DNA from: an uncultured Erysipelotrichaceae bacterium
GTDB taxonomy: Bacteria > Bacillota_I > Bacilli_A > RFN20 > CAG-826
NCBI GenBank assembly: GCA_902802905.1
Contig: CADCNT010000005.1
Span: 1-64,000 of the forward strand
DNA: 64,000 nt
Direction of reading: 5' to 3'
This document shows positions 1-7,035 of the stretch, one piece after another (within the stretch, counting starts at the first letter, position 1; each line of letters opens with the position of its first letter). The notes below the pieces were generated by a model. It made no database searches. It saw only the letters and a program-made list of their open reading frames with translations, and was not told the DNA's origin. Position numbers and translations under genes: made by a program.

Positions 1-65
1 CCTGCTCCCACCTACTTAGGCTTAGCCATTAACCCAAGAAACATAACAATATTTTACTTGAGCAA

Positions 66-88
66 AAGAAAAACCCTATATTTAGGGT
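66..88 (-). terminator. Distal terminator of the rpsF-ssb-rpsR operon
   Basis: On the minus strand the inverted repeat ACCCTA/TAGGGT with a 4-base loop is followed by a U-rich tract (TTTTTCTTTT). It lies just beyond a stronger terminator and may act as a backup for the ribosomal protein operon. Confidence 0.6.
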
Positions 89-114
89 AAAAAAAAGCCG
101 CCGCAATGGACGAC
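89..114 (-). terminator. Main terminator of the rpsF-ssb-rpsR operon
   Basis: Read on the minus strand, GTCGTC-CATTGC-GGCGGC is followed by eight T. The stem has six pairs including two G-U pairs, which only form in the minus-strand RNA and so fix the orientation. It lies about 120 bases after the rpsR stop. Confidence 0.7.
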
Positions 115-236
115 TTAATTTACATTGATTTAGCCCTAGACTTAGGACTTCTTCACATGCTTCGACTAATGCTTTACGAGGAAAGTCATTTTTAGCCAAC
201 TGAGGCAAATCGCGACTGTCCTGCTACAACTTTCAA
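115..236 (-). other. Unexplained 3' untranslated stretch after rpsR
   Basis: This transcribed stretch lies between the rpsR stop and the tandem terminators. One minus-strand frame is open through most of it and reads like protein (a fragment is LAKNDFPRKALVEACEEV), but it is preceded by a TAG and has no ATG or Shine-Dalgarno site. It could be a gene remnant or chance. The partners dnaB and rplI, which often follow rpsR in Bacilli, are not seen here. Confidence 0.3.
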
Positions 237-464
237 TTAGTCAGCAACGTATGGGAGAAGAGCCATGAATCTTGCATTTTTAATTGCAACAGCTAATTCT
301 CTTTGATGCTTTGCACATGTACCGGTGGTTCTACGTGGAGAAATTTTTCCATTAGAAGCAATAAACATTTTTAATGTTTCAACATCTTTGTAATCGATGT
401 GGGTAATGTTATTTTTCTTAAAGTAACAGACTTTTTTGTGTGGTCTAACTTTTTTAAATGCCAT
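237..464 (-). CDS. rpsR: 30S ribosomal protein S18
   Basis: S18 sits on the platform of the small ribosomal subunit and binds S6. The 75-residue product has the usual S18 length and carries the family core: IDYKD near residue 23, the KISPRRTTG segment near residue 41 and the AKHQREL segment near residue 51 that contacts 16S rRNA. It is the last gene of the rpsF-ssb-rpsR operon, 19 bases after ssb, the order found across Firmicutes. Nothing unusual is seen. Confidence 0.97.
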   Translation of the reverse strand: MAFKKVRPHKKVCYFKKNNITHIDYKDVETLKMFIASNGKISPRRTTGTCAKHQRELAVAIKNARFMALLPYVAD

Positions 465-483
465 TTTAATTTATCTTCCTTTC

Positions 484-903
484 TTAGAATGGGAGATCGT
501 CATCTGCTAGTTCAAACTTGTCAGTAGCGTTATTATCATCTTCTGAAGCTGGAGTTACATCATCAAATGGTGGAATTTCCATTTCTTCATTTGCGACTGG
601 TTCATCTCTTCTTTCTAAGAATTGAACTGAATCGCAGATAACTTCAAGGACACTGCCCTTGCTACCGTCTTGACGGTTGAAACTTCTTTGATTGAGGCGA
701 CCTTCGACTCCTACTAATAAACCCTTACGGGCGAATTTGCAGACTGTGTCAGCGCGTTGCTCATTTAAGACAACACATGGGATAAAGCTTGTTGATTTTT
801 CTTTACCTAGGTTGTCGATAGCAAGCGTGAACACTGCAACAGAGTTTCCTCTTAATTCTGGGTCTCTAGTTAAGCGACCCACCAAAACTACACGATTAAT
901 CAT
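484..903 (-). CDS. ssb: Single-stranded DNA-binding protein
   Basis: SSB coats single-stranded DNA in replication, repair and recombination. The 139-residue protein has an N-terminal OB fold (INRVVLVGRLTRDPELR start, about residues 1-105), an acidic linker of about 30 residues, and the conserved C-terminal tip DDDLPF that recruits partner proteins. It lies between rpsF and rpsR, 11 bases after rpsF, so S6, SSB and S18 are made from one message. The linker is short compared with most Bacilli. Confidence 0.97.
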   Translation of the reverse strand: MINRVVLVGRLTRDPELRGNSVAVFTLAIDNLGKEKSTSFIPCVVLNEQRADTVCKFARKGLLVGVEGRLNQRSFNRQDGSKGSVLEVICDSVQFLERRDEPVANEEMEIPPFDDVTPASEDDNNATDKFELADDDLPF

Positions 904-914
904 GATTAATCCTC

Positions 915-1205
915 CTACTTATGATCTACAACAATGAGATGACGTAAGACACTTGGGTTAATACGGACTTTACGGTTGAATTCGTTAATTGCAATGTTGT
1001 CCATGCTAACTTTAAGTACAACATAGTAGCCTTTGGTTTGATCTTTGATTTCATAAGCGAGATCACGTAAGCCCATGGATTCATCAGTGTTTTCCACTTT
1101 GCCTCCATTGTCAGTGATAATCTTAGCGAGTTTATCCATGACTTCTTTACGGGTTGCTTCATCTAAGTCGGCTCTTAAAATGTACATAATTTCGTATTTG
1201 CGCAT
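915..1205 (-). CDS. rpsF: 30S ribosomal protein S6
   Basis: S6 pairs with S18 on the 30S platform. The 96-residue product has the S6 opening (MRKYEIMYILRADLD) and the conserved DLAYEIKDQTKGYYVV segment in the middle. It is the first gene of the rpsF-ssb-rpsR operon. A Shine-Dalgarno AGGAGG precedes the ATG. The S6-S18 complex often represses this operon through its leader RNA, and the leader here has two hairpins (see the promoter entry). Confidence 0.97.
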   Translation of the reverse strand: MRKYEIMYILRADLDEATRKEVMDKLAKIITDNGGKVENTDESMGLRDLAYEIKDQTKGYYVVLKVSMDNIAINEFNRKVRINPSVLRHLIVVDHK

Positions 1206-1308
1206 TTTCTTTTCCTCCTCTATGGTCTAGTGGCTGTTATCATAGTAACAGCAGAGTGTGCTAACTTTTTAGCATATGTATTATACATATCGCCCCTATG
1301 CTTGTAAA
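1206..1308 (-). promoter_or_regulatory. Promoter and structured leader of the rpsF operon
   Basis: On the minus strand a near-consensus sigma-A promoter is visible: -35 TTTACA at 1303-1308, a 17-base spacer and -10 TATAAT (with upstream TG) at 1280-1285. The predicted leader is about 68 bases. It can form a hairpin TGCTAA/TTAGCA and a second GCTGTTA/TAACAGC hairpin, whose outer CTCT can pair with AGAG next to the Shine-Dalgarno site. The place fits an S6-S18 autoregulatory leader, but the published S6-S18 binding motif was not recognised. Confidence 0.65.
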
Positions 1309-1391
1309 GAAACAAATGTCCTACCCCTCTTTTTCAATATTTACACCCTATAAATGGCGAAAATAGGACGTTATATTGACAAAGCCTGATA

Positions 1392-1564
1392 CTTGGTTTA
1401 CTTTATAAATAGGTTTGAGCCCTATCCCTTACGGGTTGGGCCTTTTATTATGCTGACCAGGCAACATAACAAAACGAGAATGATTATGAAGTCCATATCA
1501 TCTCCTCCTTTCATTTAACTCTTAGACTCATCCGTGGATAAGATAAGACCGTAAGTAAACCAAG
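1392..1564 (-). repeat. 12-bp perfect inverted repeat bracketing the toxin-like ORF
   Basis: CTTGGTTTACTT at 1392-1403 and AAGTAAACCAAG at 1553-1564 are perfect complements 149 bases apart, one on each side of the small ORF. In the minus-strand RNA they would pair the 5' untranslated region with the 3' end. This is the kind of long-distance interaction that keeps type I toxin mRNAs such as hok silent. The 5' arm is largely lost in the second copy near 8.68 kb. Confidence 0.7.
1422..1496 (-). CDS. Putative type I toxin peptide, 24 residues
   Basis: A 24-codon ORF encodes a hydrophobic helix with a short basic tail. It begins MDFIIILVLLCCLVS and ends IIKGPTRKG, resembling small membrane toxins in character. 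A strong Shine-Dalgarno AGGAGG lies 7 bases before the ATG. The peptide core is conserved in the copy at 8630-8701 with mostly synonymous or conservative changes (LVLLCCLISIIKGP), which supports coding. The Shine-Dalgarno region GAAAGGAG (1505-1512) can pair with CUUCUUUC upstream (complement of 1564-1571), which would block translation. No known toxin family was recognised. Type I toxin is inferred from architecture, not homology. Confidence 0.6.
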   Translation of the reverse strand: MDFIIILVLLCCLVSIIKGPTRKG

Positions 1565-1617
1565 AAAGAAGATCCTTAACTAACATCCAAGGATGCTAGA
1601 CAGCGTCCATAAAAAGT

Positions 1618-1647
1618 GCCTCTATATAATAAAGAGGCGATTTTTTT
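1618..1647 (+). terminator. Terminator of the putative antisense RNA
   Basis: GCCTC, an 11-base AT-rich loop and GAGGC are followed by GA and seven T. The same element is kept base for base in the second copy at 8766-8794. It overlaps the minus-strand promoter of the toxin-like gene. Confidence 0.85.
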
Positions 1648-1650
1648 CAA
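1623..1650 (-). promoter_or_regulatory. Putative promoter of the toxin-like mRNA
   Basis: On the minus strand, TTGAAA (1645-1650), a 16-base spacer and TATATA (1623-1628) form a plausible sigma-A promoter. The toxin-like message would start near 1616 with a 5' untranslated region of about 120 bases. The second copy keeps TATATA and has TTAAGA in place of TTGAAA. Confidence 0.5.
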
Positions 1651-1703
1651 AATTTTGACTTCGATTTTTATAAATTATCTATTATTAACTATGTTAATAA
1701 AAA

Positions 1704-1724
1704 AATCTCAGTTTCCTGAGATTA
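1704..1724 (-). terminator. Terminator of mscS
   Basis: Minus-strand ATCTCAG-GAAA-CTGAGAT is followed by TTTTTTATT. The hairpin starts at the mscS stop codon. Confidence 0.85.
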
Positions 1725-2597
1725 TTGTTTAACTTTAATATCGGTAGAACTTGGAATGTTAATTCCTTTTTCTCTAAACGCTAGAAGGACTCTTTCTGGG
1801 ATTTGATAGTATAGTGGCCAATAGTCTTCTACCTTTGTCCAATATCTTAGTCTAAGATTAACGGAATACGCTCCTAAGCTTTCAACATACACCATTGTCT
1901 TTTCGGGATGGATAATCACCTTATCATCTTTGATTACATTAAGTAATGTTTCTTTTGCTAAGGCTATATCAGTGTCATAAGCAACACCGACATCAAAGTC
2001 ACAGCGTCTTTCTCCTAAGACAGTGAAATTAGTGATAACTGCACTTGTCATGTTCTTGTTAGGAACAATAACTCTCTGACCTTTAAATGTTTTTAAGTAG
2101 GTGACAAAGAAATGCACTCTTTCAACTTCTCCTTCACATTCACCAAAGCTATTTTTAACTAGGATATAATCACCGGTTCTAATACTCTTTTGATTGATAA
2201 TAAGTAAACCAGAGAAGAAAGATCCAATTAAATCTTGCAAAGCAAGACCTAACGCTACTGCGATGGCGGAAGTAATACCAGCAACACCAGATAAATTAAG
2301 CTTCAAGACGTAGGCAACAACAAAAGCTACACCAATCCATAAAAGGATTTTGATTACTTCAATAGCCAAGTATTTAGCGGAAGCATCAATATCTGGCCCA
2401 CGCTTAATTCTAAAAGCTTTCTTTAGTGCAAGGCCAATCAATTTAATGAATAGCCAAGATACAACGATAATTCCGATCGCTATTGCAATACGAGTTAAAT
2501 AATTTAGACCATTAGTATCAGGTAGCCAAAAGAAATCTGCAAATTTTTTCCAGAAATCTAACCAACCTTGATATGCATCTAATACAACTCTATTCAT
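1722..2597 (-). CDS. mscS: Small-conductance mechanosensitive channel MscS family
   Basis: This membrane channel opens on hypo-osmotic shock and releases solutes. The 291-residue protein has three predicted membrane helices (about 33-56, 80-100 and 104-135). The third is the Gly/Ala-rich pore helix (GITSAIAVALGLALQDLIG) typical of MscS. It is followed by the beta domain (GDYILVKNSFGECEGEVERV) and a cytoplasmic alpha/beta vestibule to the end. Length and order match MscS/YkuT proteins. It is transcribed alone and ends at its own terminator. A hairpin (2622-2641) lies just upstream of the start. Confidence 0.92.
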   Translation of the reverse strand: MNRVVLDAYQGWLDFWKKFADFFWLPDTNGLNYLTRIAIAIGIIVVSWLFIKLIGLALKKAFRIKRGPDIDASAKYLAIEVIKILLWIGVAFVVAYVLKLNLSGVAGITSAIAVALGLALQDLIGSFFSGLLIINQKSIRTGDYILVKNSFGECEGEVERVHFFVTYLKTFKGQRVIVPNKNMTSAVITNFTVLGERRCDFDVGVAYDTDIALAKETLLNVIKDDKVIIHPEKTMVYVESLGAYSVNLRLRYWTKVEDYWPLYYQIPERVLLAFREKGINIPSSTDIKVKQ

Positions 2598-2687
2598 AGC
2601 GTGCCTATTCTATCACATTAACTCCACTTATTAAAGTGGGGTTTTCCTTATTATTTGGACAATGTTGATGTAAAATATATCCAGTTT

Positions 2688-3539
2688 ATGAATGTTAAGA
2701 AATACGTAGATAGTTTACCTGTTACCAACAAACACACTATTGCGATTACCGGAGCGACATCTGGTATCGGCAAAGCGCTTTTTTATCATTTAATAAACAA
2801 AGATGTAGATATCATTCTTTTAGTTAGGAATTTAAATAAAGGCAATGCTTTAAAAAATGAATTCCCAAATAAAAAGATTGACGTAATTGAATATGACCAA
2901 TCTTCTTTTAAGAAAATTGAAAAGGCTTGTGATGAGTTAGCGAATAAATATCCTAAGTTAGACACTATTGTTTTAGATGCCGGAAATCTTGGTGAAAAGG
3001 CACCAACTGAAGATGGTTATCCCGGTACAATCGGAGTTAACTATTTTGGTGTTAGACATTTTATTGACTACATTTCACCAAAATTAAAAGGCAATGTTCG
3101 CTTTGTAATTCAAGGCTCAATTGTGGGAGGCCTAAAACCAAAAAAGAATGCCTCTCTGCTTGATATTCATCTAAAAATGTTTGATCAATACAATCTTTCA
3201 AAAATATATTTGGAAGCTTATTTTTATAAACTATTTACCGAGAAGCATTATGCAAATATTGAATATGTTTTAACTGAACCAGGCATTAGCGGCACAAACA
3301 TAATAAGAAATATGAACGGCTTTATTAGATTTAATGGTAAATGGTTCTTAAAACTATTCTTCCACTCTCCTAAAAAAGCATCTTTAACTTTATTAACTGG
3401 GGTAAGTGATATAGCAAAAAATGGAGATTACATTGTTCCTAGAGGATTATTCACTATGGGTGGGTATCCTAAAATAAAAGAATTCCCTTCTAAAAGAAGA
3501 AGAGAGTATTTGTTTGAAAAAGAAAAGTCTCCAAACTAA
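2688..3539 (+). CDS. Short-chain dehydrogenase/reductase
   Basis: This NAD(P)-dependent oxidoreductase of the classical SDR fold has an unknown substrate. The TGATSGIGKAL cofactor loop is near residues 21-31, a variant of the NNAG motif appears as DAGNLG near residue 90, and the catalytic YNLSK is near residue 168. I chose ATG 2688 over an upstream in-frame TTG at 2655 because the Rossmann fold then starts about 20 residues in. No Shine-Dalgarno site is visible. TTGGAC at 2655 and TATATC at 2676 would place the transcript start near the ATG, so the message may be leaderless. The C-terminal part resembles plant protochlorophyllide reductase-like SDRs only loosely. Confidence 0.8.
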   Translation: MNVKKYVDSLPVTNKHTIAITGATSGIGKALFYHLINKDVDIILLVRNLNKGNALKNEFPNKKIDVIEYDQSSFKKIEKACDELANKYPKLDTIVLDAGNLGEKAPTEDGYPGTIGVNYFGVRHFIDYISPKLKGNVRFVIQGSIVGGLKPKKNASLLDIHLKMFDQYNLSKIYLEAYFYKLFTEKHYANIEYVLTEPGISGTNIIRNMNGFIRFNGKWFLKLFFHSPKKASLTLLTGVSDIAKNGDYIVPRGLFTMGGYPKIKEFPSKRRREYLFEKEKSPN

Positions 3540-3558
3540 TTATTGGAGACCTCTTTTT
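3527..3558 (+). terminator. Bidirectional terminator between the SDR gene and rubrerythrin
   Basis: GTCTCCAA and TTGGAGAC form an 8-bp stem around the SDR stop codon, followed by CTCTTTTT on the plus strand. It also precedes the end of the convergent rubrerythrin gene. Confidence 0.8.
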
Positions 3559-3569
3559 AATGATAGATA

Positions 3570-4109
3570 TTAATAGTTTTTAGCTTGTCTTTCAAAGTAG
3601 CTCTTTGGATGTTTGCAAGTTGGGCAAAGTTCTGGAGCTTCTTTTCCAACATGGATATGGCCACAGTTACGGCATTTCCAAATAACAACATCATCACTAA
3701 CAAAGACTTTGTCGGATTTCACTTTTTCAAGTAAAGCAAGATATCTTTCTTCGTGTTCTTTTTCAATCTTACCAACTAATTCAAATTTAATTGCGATTTC
3801 TGTAAATCCTTCTTCTCTTGCGACCGCTGCCATTTCTTTATACATATCGGTCCATTCAAAGTTTTCACCTGCAGCAGCGTCTGCTAAGTTTTCAGCTGTT
3901 GTAGGGACTTGGCCACCATGTAAATACTTGAACCATAATTCAGCATGTTCTTTTTCGTTTTCAGCTGTCTCTAAGAAGATTGCTGCGATTTGTTCAAAAC
4001 CTTCTTTTTTAGCTTTAGAAGCATAATAGGTGTATTTGTTTCTAGCTTGACTCTCGCCAGCAAAAGCGGCTTGTAAGTTTTTCTCAGTACGACTACCTTT
4101 TAATTCCAT
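3570..4109 (-). CDS. rbr: Rubrerythrin
   Basis: Rubrerythrin reduces hydrogen peroxide in anaerobes with a diiron centre. The 179-residue protein has the ferritin-like four-helix domain (ExxxR near residue 19 in [10 protein letters not shown], and ENEKEH near residue 50) and the C-terminal rubredoxin-like domain with two CxxC pairs (CRNCGH and CPTCKH, about 145-165). The length is typical of short Firmicute rubrerythrins. It lies 3 bases after galK and may share its transcript. Its presence supports an anaerobic host exposed to occasional oxygen. Confidence 0.96.
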   Translation of the reverse strand: MELKGSRTEKNLQAAFAGESQARNKYTYYASKAKKEGFEQIAAIFLETAENEKEHAELWFKYLHGGQVPTTAENLADAAAGENFEWTDMYKEMAAVAREEGFTEIAIKFELVGKIEKEHEERYLALLEKVKSDKVFVSDDVVIWKCRNCGHIHVGKEAPELCPTCKHPKSYFERQAKNY

Positions 4110-4112
4110 AAA

Positions 4113-5300
4113 TTATTTCTCCTTGTTTCTATTATAAATGGTATTTGGTCCTTCTTCTCTAATAAATATTTCTTTTACATTTTGTGGTCCATATTTTTCA
4201 GACATTTTTTCTAAGACCTTGTCTAAGTATTTGCTAGGTATAAACGCAATAACTGAACCAGCGAATCCACCACCATTGATTTTCACTGCTCCATTATTGT
4301 TAGTTGCTTTTAACAATAAGTCACAAGCTTCAAGAGGAGAACCTTCATATTGTTTCTCCACCATCATGTTCTTTAAATTTTTAGTGGATGATTCTCTGGA
4401 TTCATTAATCATTTGTAAGAACTTTTCTTGGTCGTTATTTCTAATCGCTTCAAAAGCTTTCTTTACTCTTTCGTTTTCTTCATAGAAATGAACCGCTCTT
4501 GAATAAACCAATGGATCCAATTCATTTTTGTGTGATTCTAATTCTTCTAGAGAACCTTCAATTAAATATTGATGTCCACAAATTCTAGCGGCTTCTAGCA
4601 TGTCACTTGGAATAGAAGAATATAAATCACTTAATGAAGAATGATCTCCACCAGTGTTGATAAGAACAAAATGCAAATCTTTAAACGGGAATTCAATTTG
4701 TTTAACTTCTGGATTATCGATATCCTTGAAATCTATTTCCACAACTTCACCGTAGCCAACGCCAATTTGGTCTAAAAGACCACTCTTCTTGCCAAAGAAA
4801 ACATTCTCAGCGTATTTGCCGGCTTTGCAAAGTTCAATTTTGCTAATCTTTCCGTCGTTAAATAGCACATTAAAAATGTGACCCACTAATAATTCAAAGG
4901 CTGCAGAAGAAGAAACGCCTGCTCCTTTAAAAATGGAAGATTCGCTATATGCATTAAATCCACCAATTTTATAACCGTGTTCTTTTAAATAAGAAGCAAC
5001 GCCTCTAATCAATCCTTTTGATGTAGCGTATTCAACTGGTCTAGGTTCTAAATCAGATAAATCCAGTTCATCTGGATCAAATCTTAATGACTGGAAGTTT
5101 ACTTCTTTCGAATCATTTTTGCTGACCGCCGCAATTATTTGTAAATCGCATGCGCTAGCTAAACACAAACCATGATTATGGTCTGTATGATTACCCAAGA
5201 TTTCAAATCTTCCACCACAAGAAAATAAATAATCAGGTTCTTTTGCGTATAAAGAAGTAAAAGAATTCCTTATATCCACTATGTTTTTATCCGTTTCCAT
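4113..5300 (-). CDS. galK: Galactokinase
   Basis: GalK phosphorylates galactose to galactose 1-phosphate, the first step of the Leloir pathway. The 395-residue GHMP kinase has the galactose-binding signature GRFEILGNHTDHNHG near residue 26, the ATP-binding loop GAGVSSSAA near residue 130 and the third GHMP motif GGGFAGSVIAF near residue 342. The usual GEHTDYN reads GNHTDHN here. galT and galE are not adjacent. An alpha-galactosidase at 61.4-63.1 kb could supply substrate. It appears to be in a minus-strand run with rubrerythrin and the flavin reductase-like gene. Confidence 0.9.
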   Translation of the reverse strand: METDKNIVDIRNSFTSLYAKEPDYLFSCGGRFEILGNHTDHNHGLCLASACDLQIIAAVSKNDSKEVNFQSLRFDPDELDLSDLEPRPVEYATSKGLIRGVASYLKEHGYKIGGFNAYSESSIFKGAGVSSSAAFELLVGHIFNVLFNDGKISKIELCKAGKYAENVFFGKKSGLLDQIGVGYGEVVEIDFKDIDNPEVKQIEFPFKDLHFVLINTGGDHSSLSDLYSSIPSDMLEAARICGHQYLIEGSLEELESHKNELDPLVYSRAVHFYEENERVKKAFEAIRNNDQEKFLQMINESRESSTKNLKNMMVEKQYEGSPLEACDLLLKATNNNGAVKINGGGFAGSVIAFIPSKYLDKVLEKMSEKYGPQNVKEIFIREEGPNTIYNRNKEK

Positions 5301-5302
5301 AA

Positions 5303-5860
5303 TTACATTAATTTCCTTCCTTCTGAAAATGCTTGTCCAACCTTCTCACCAACCACGTAATAACCATGGTTAAATGGGTCATAGGCAATAATCCTCATTT
5401 TAGCCAAATTAATTTTACCATTTTCATCAAAATATTTATCATCAACTAATAGCCTTTTTATGTTTCCAATAATTCCATAGTCTTCTTTGAAACATTCAAG
5501 TGTACATTCCATTGAATAAGGGAAGTCATCAAGTATAGGTGCATCAACTATGTCGCTTTTATGAGCACGCCAATGAGTCTTTTCAAATTTATCTTTAACA
5601 TTTTTAGCAGACACCATTCCAACATAGTCAGCAGCAACCATATTATCAACATTAGCAAGGGAAACACTAAACGCTTTTCTCTTTCTAATGTTTTCAGTTG
5701 TTCTATGGCTATCGGATATGTTTAGCTCAATTTGATTTGTGTCAAATGGGGTGCCCCAAGCAGCATTCATAACATCAATTGTGCCATCATCATTGTAGGT
5801 TGCTATCATAATAACTGGCAATGGAAATATAGCTGGACAAATTTTCATTTCTTTTTTCAT
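5303..5860 (-). CDS. Flavin reductase-like (FMN-binding split barrel) protein
   Basis: This 185-residue protein resembles the flavoredoxin/flavin reductase domain: ICPAIFPLPVIMIATYNDDGTIDVMN at the start, then the NI.SDSHRTTENIRKRKAFSV segment and VDNMVAADYVGMVSAKN that bind FMN. Such proteins transfer electrons between NAD(P)H, FMN and partner proteins in anaerobes, and the partner is unknown here. It touches the aminotransferase gene upstream (shared base at 5860) and is 2 bases from galK, so it is likely co-transcribed. Confidence 0.85.
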   Translation of the reverse strand: MKKEMKICPAIFPLPVIMIATYNDDGTIDVMNAAWGTPFDTNQIELNISDSHRTTENIRKRKAFSVSLANVDNMVAADYVGMVSAKNVKDKFEKTHWRAHKSDIVDAPILDDFPYSMECTLECFKEDYGIIGNIKRLLVDDKYFDENGKINLAKMRIIAYDPFNHGYYVVGEKVGQAFSEGRKLM

Positions 5861-7035
5861 TATTTTTCTCCCTCTAATTCTTTAATGAAATCAAATAATC
5901 TATTACACGCGTCTTCAATATTCTTTCTTTGTGTTGCAATGTTTAATCGAATAAAATTATCACCATTTTCTCCATAGTTCTTACCAGGAGCAACTATTAA
6001 ACCAGTTTTGTTCTTAAGCCTAGAAGCAAATTCAACTGATTTAAGCTTATAATAGGAAATGTCAATCCACAGAAGATAAGTGTAATGTATTGGAATAATT
6101 TTTAGATTTGGCAGAAATTTATTGAAAAATTTGTGCAAAAACTCCAAATTTTCACATAAATATTCATTTAATTCTACAACATATTGCTTTCCATGAGTGA
6201 AGGCAGCAACGACGGGATCTACTGCGAAATAATTAGGCTCGCCTATATCCTCTTTATATAATGCATTTTGAACAGTTTGTCTTAATAATTCATCTTTTAT
6301 AACAAGAGAAGAAGTTTGTAATCCCGCAATGTTGAAGATCTTGGTTGGAGATATTAATAGGATGATGTTTTTATAAGTTGAGTATTCGCTATGAAATATA
6401 GAAACATATTTTGATTTGTTATAGTCAATATCGCAGTGAATTTCATCACTTATTAAATACACATTATTCTTTTTACATAGGTTAATTATTCTGTTAATCT
6501 CTTCTAATGAAAATCCTCTGCCAACCGGATTATGTGGATTGCAAAAAATAAAAGCTTTTGTCTTCTTATCTAAAATTGTTTTTTCGAATTTGTCCCAATC
6601 AATTTTGTATTCATTATCCCTATAAATTAATTCGCATTCTTTGAGAACCAGCCCGTTGTTTTTAATACAGTTATAAAAGACATTGTAAATTGGTGTGAAC
6701 ATTACGACTTGATCATTTTCTTTTAATAAATGCTTAAGAACTGTATCGATAGAGCCAACTACAGAAGATGAAAATAGAAACCAATTTCTATCTAAAGACA
6801 AGTTATGTCTTTCTTTCCACCAACGAACATAGGCTTCAAAATATTCTTTTGGAGTATCAATATAACCATAACAATCTAATTCACTTCGCTTTTTAATTGC
6901 TTCTTTTATTTCTGGAAGCACTTCAAAATCCATATCAGCGATGTTTAAAGGTAATTCACTATCTTTAACATTCCATCTGAAGCTATAAGTTACTCTTCTA
7001 TCTATGGTTTTATCAAAATTATATTTTTTCACCAA
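5860..7035 (-). CDS. PatB/MalY-type pyridoxal-phosphate aminotransferase (C-S lyase)
   Basis: Class I/II fold PLP enzyme, 391 residues. The MalY/PatB subgroup usually cleaves cystathionine or other C-S bonds. Visible are the PLP-binding aspartate region NPHNPVGRGFSLEEI (about 165-180), ISDEIHCDI (about 196-204), the Schiff-base lysine in SPTKIFNIAG (about residue 231) and the C-terminal arginine in NFIRLNIA. The opening DRRVTYSFRWNVKD is diverged from the RRGTxSxKWD of the family. It overlaps the DUF3737 gene by 17 bases and the next gene by one, so they are translationally coupled. The exact substrate cannot be told. Confidence 0.87.
   Translation of the reverse strand: MVKKYNFDKTIDRRVTYSFRWNVKDSELPLNIADMDFEVLPEIKEAIKKRSELDCYGYIDTPKEYFEAYVRWWKERHNLSLDRNWFLFSSSVVGSIDTVLKHLLKENDQVVMFTPIYNVFYNCIKNNGLVLKECELIYRDNEYKIDWDKFEKTILDKKTKAFIFCNPHNPVGRGFSLEEINRIINLCKKNNVYLISDEIHCDIDYNKSKYVSIFHSEYSTYKNIILLISPTKIFNIAGLQTSSLVIKDELLRQTVQNALYKEDIGEPNYFAVDPVVAAFTHGKQYVVELNEYLCENLEFLHKFFNKFLPNLKIIPIHYTYLLWIDISYYKLKSVEFASRLKNKTGLIVAPGKNYGENGDNFIRLNIATQRKNIEDACNRLFDFIKELEGEK

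Larger units (their letters stand above)
1413..1647 (+). ncRNA. Putative antisense antitoxin RNA
   Basis: A plus-strand transcript is predicted from TTGACA at 1376-1381 and the AT-rich TTTATA region near 1402-1409, and it ends at a clear terminator (GCCTC/GAGGC plus a T run, 1618-1647). It would be fully complementary to the toxin-like ORF. Internal hairpins include GGATGCT-AGAC-AGCGTCC. The copy at 8.6-8.8 kb keeps this stem as GATGCT/AGCATC with a longer loop, a covarying change. The promoter spacing is loose, so the exact 5' end is uncertain. Confidence 0.5.

Noticed and set aside
1-90. Plus-strand open frame ending in TAA at 88-90 (could be the C-terminus of a gene outside the window)
   Set aside because: Only 29 codons are visible, no family is recognisable, and both minus-strand terminators of the rpsF operon overlap or adjoin it.
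150-236. Plus-strand GAGGAAAGTC, similar to a conserved piece of RNase P RNA
   Set aside because: The rest of RNase P RNA would have to run through rpsR, and no other conserved region is present.
692-937. Plus-strand ORF opposite ssb
   Set aside because: It is the reverse of a well-supported ssb gene and has no ribosome-binding site.
2622-2641. Hairpin CTCCACTT/AAGTGGGG followed by TTTTCC upstream of the SDR gene
   Set aside because: No plus-strand transcript is known to end here; it may be part of the mscS leader, so it was not listed as a terminator.
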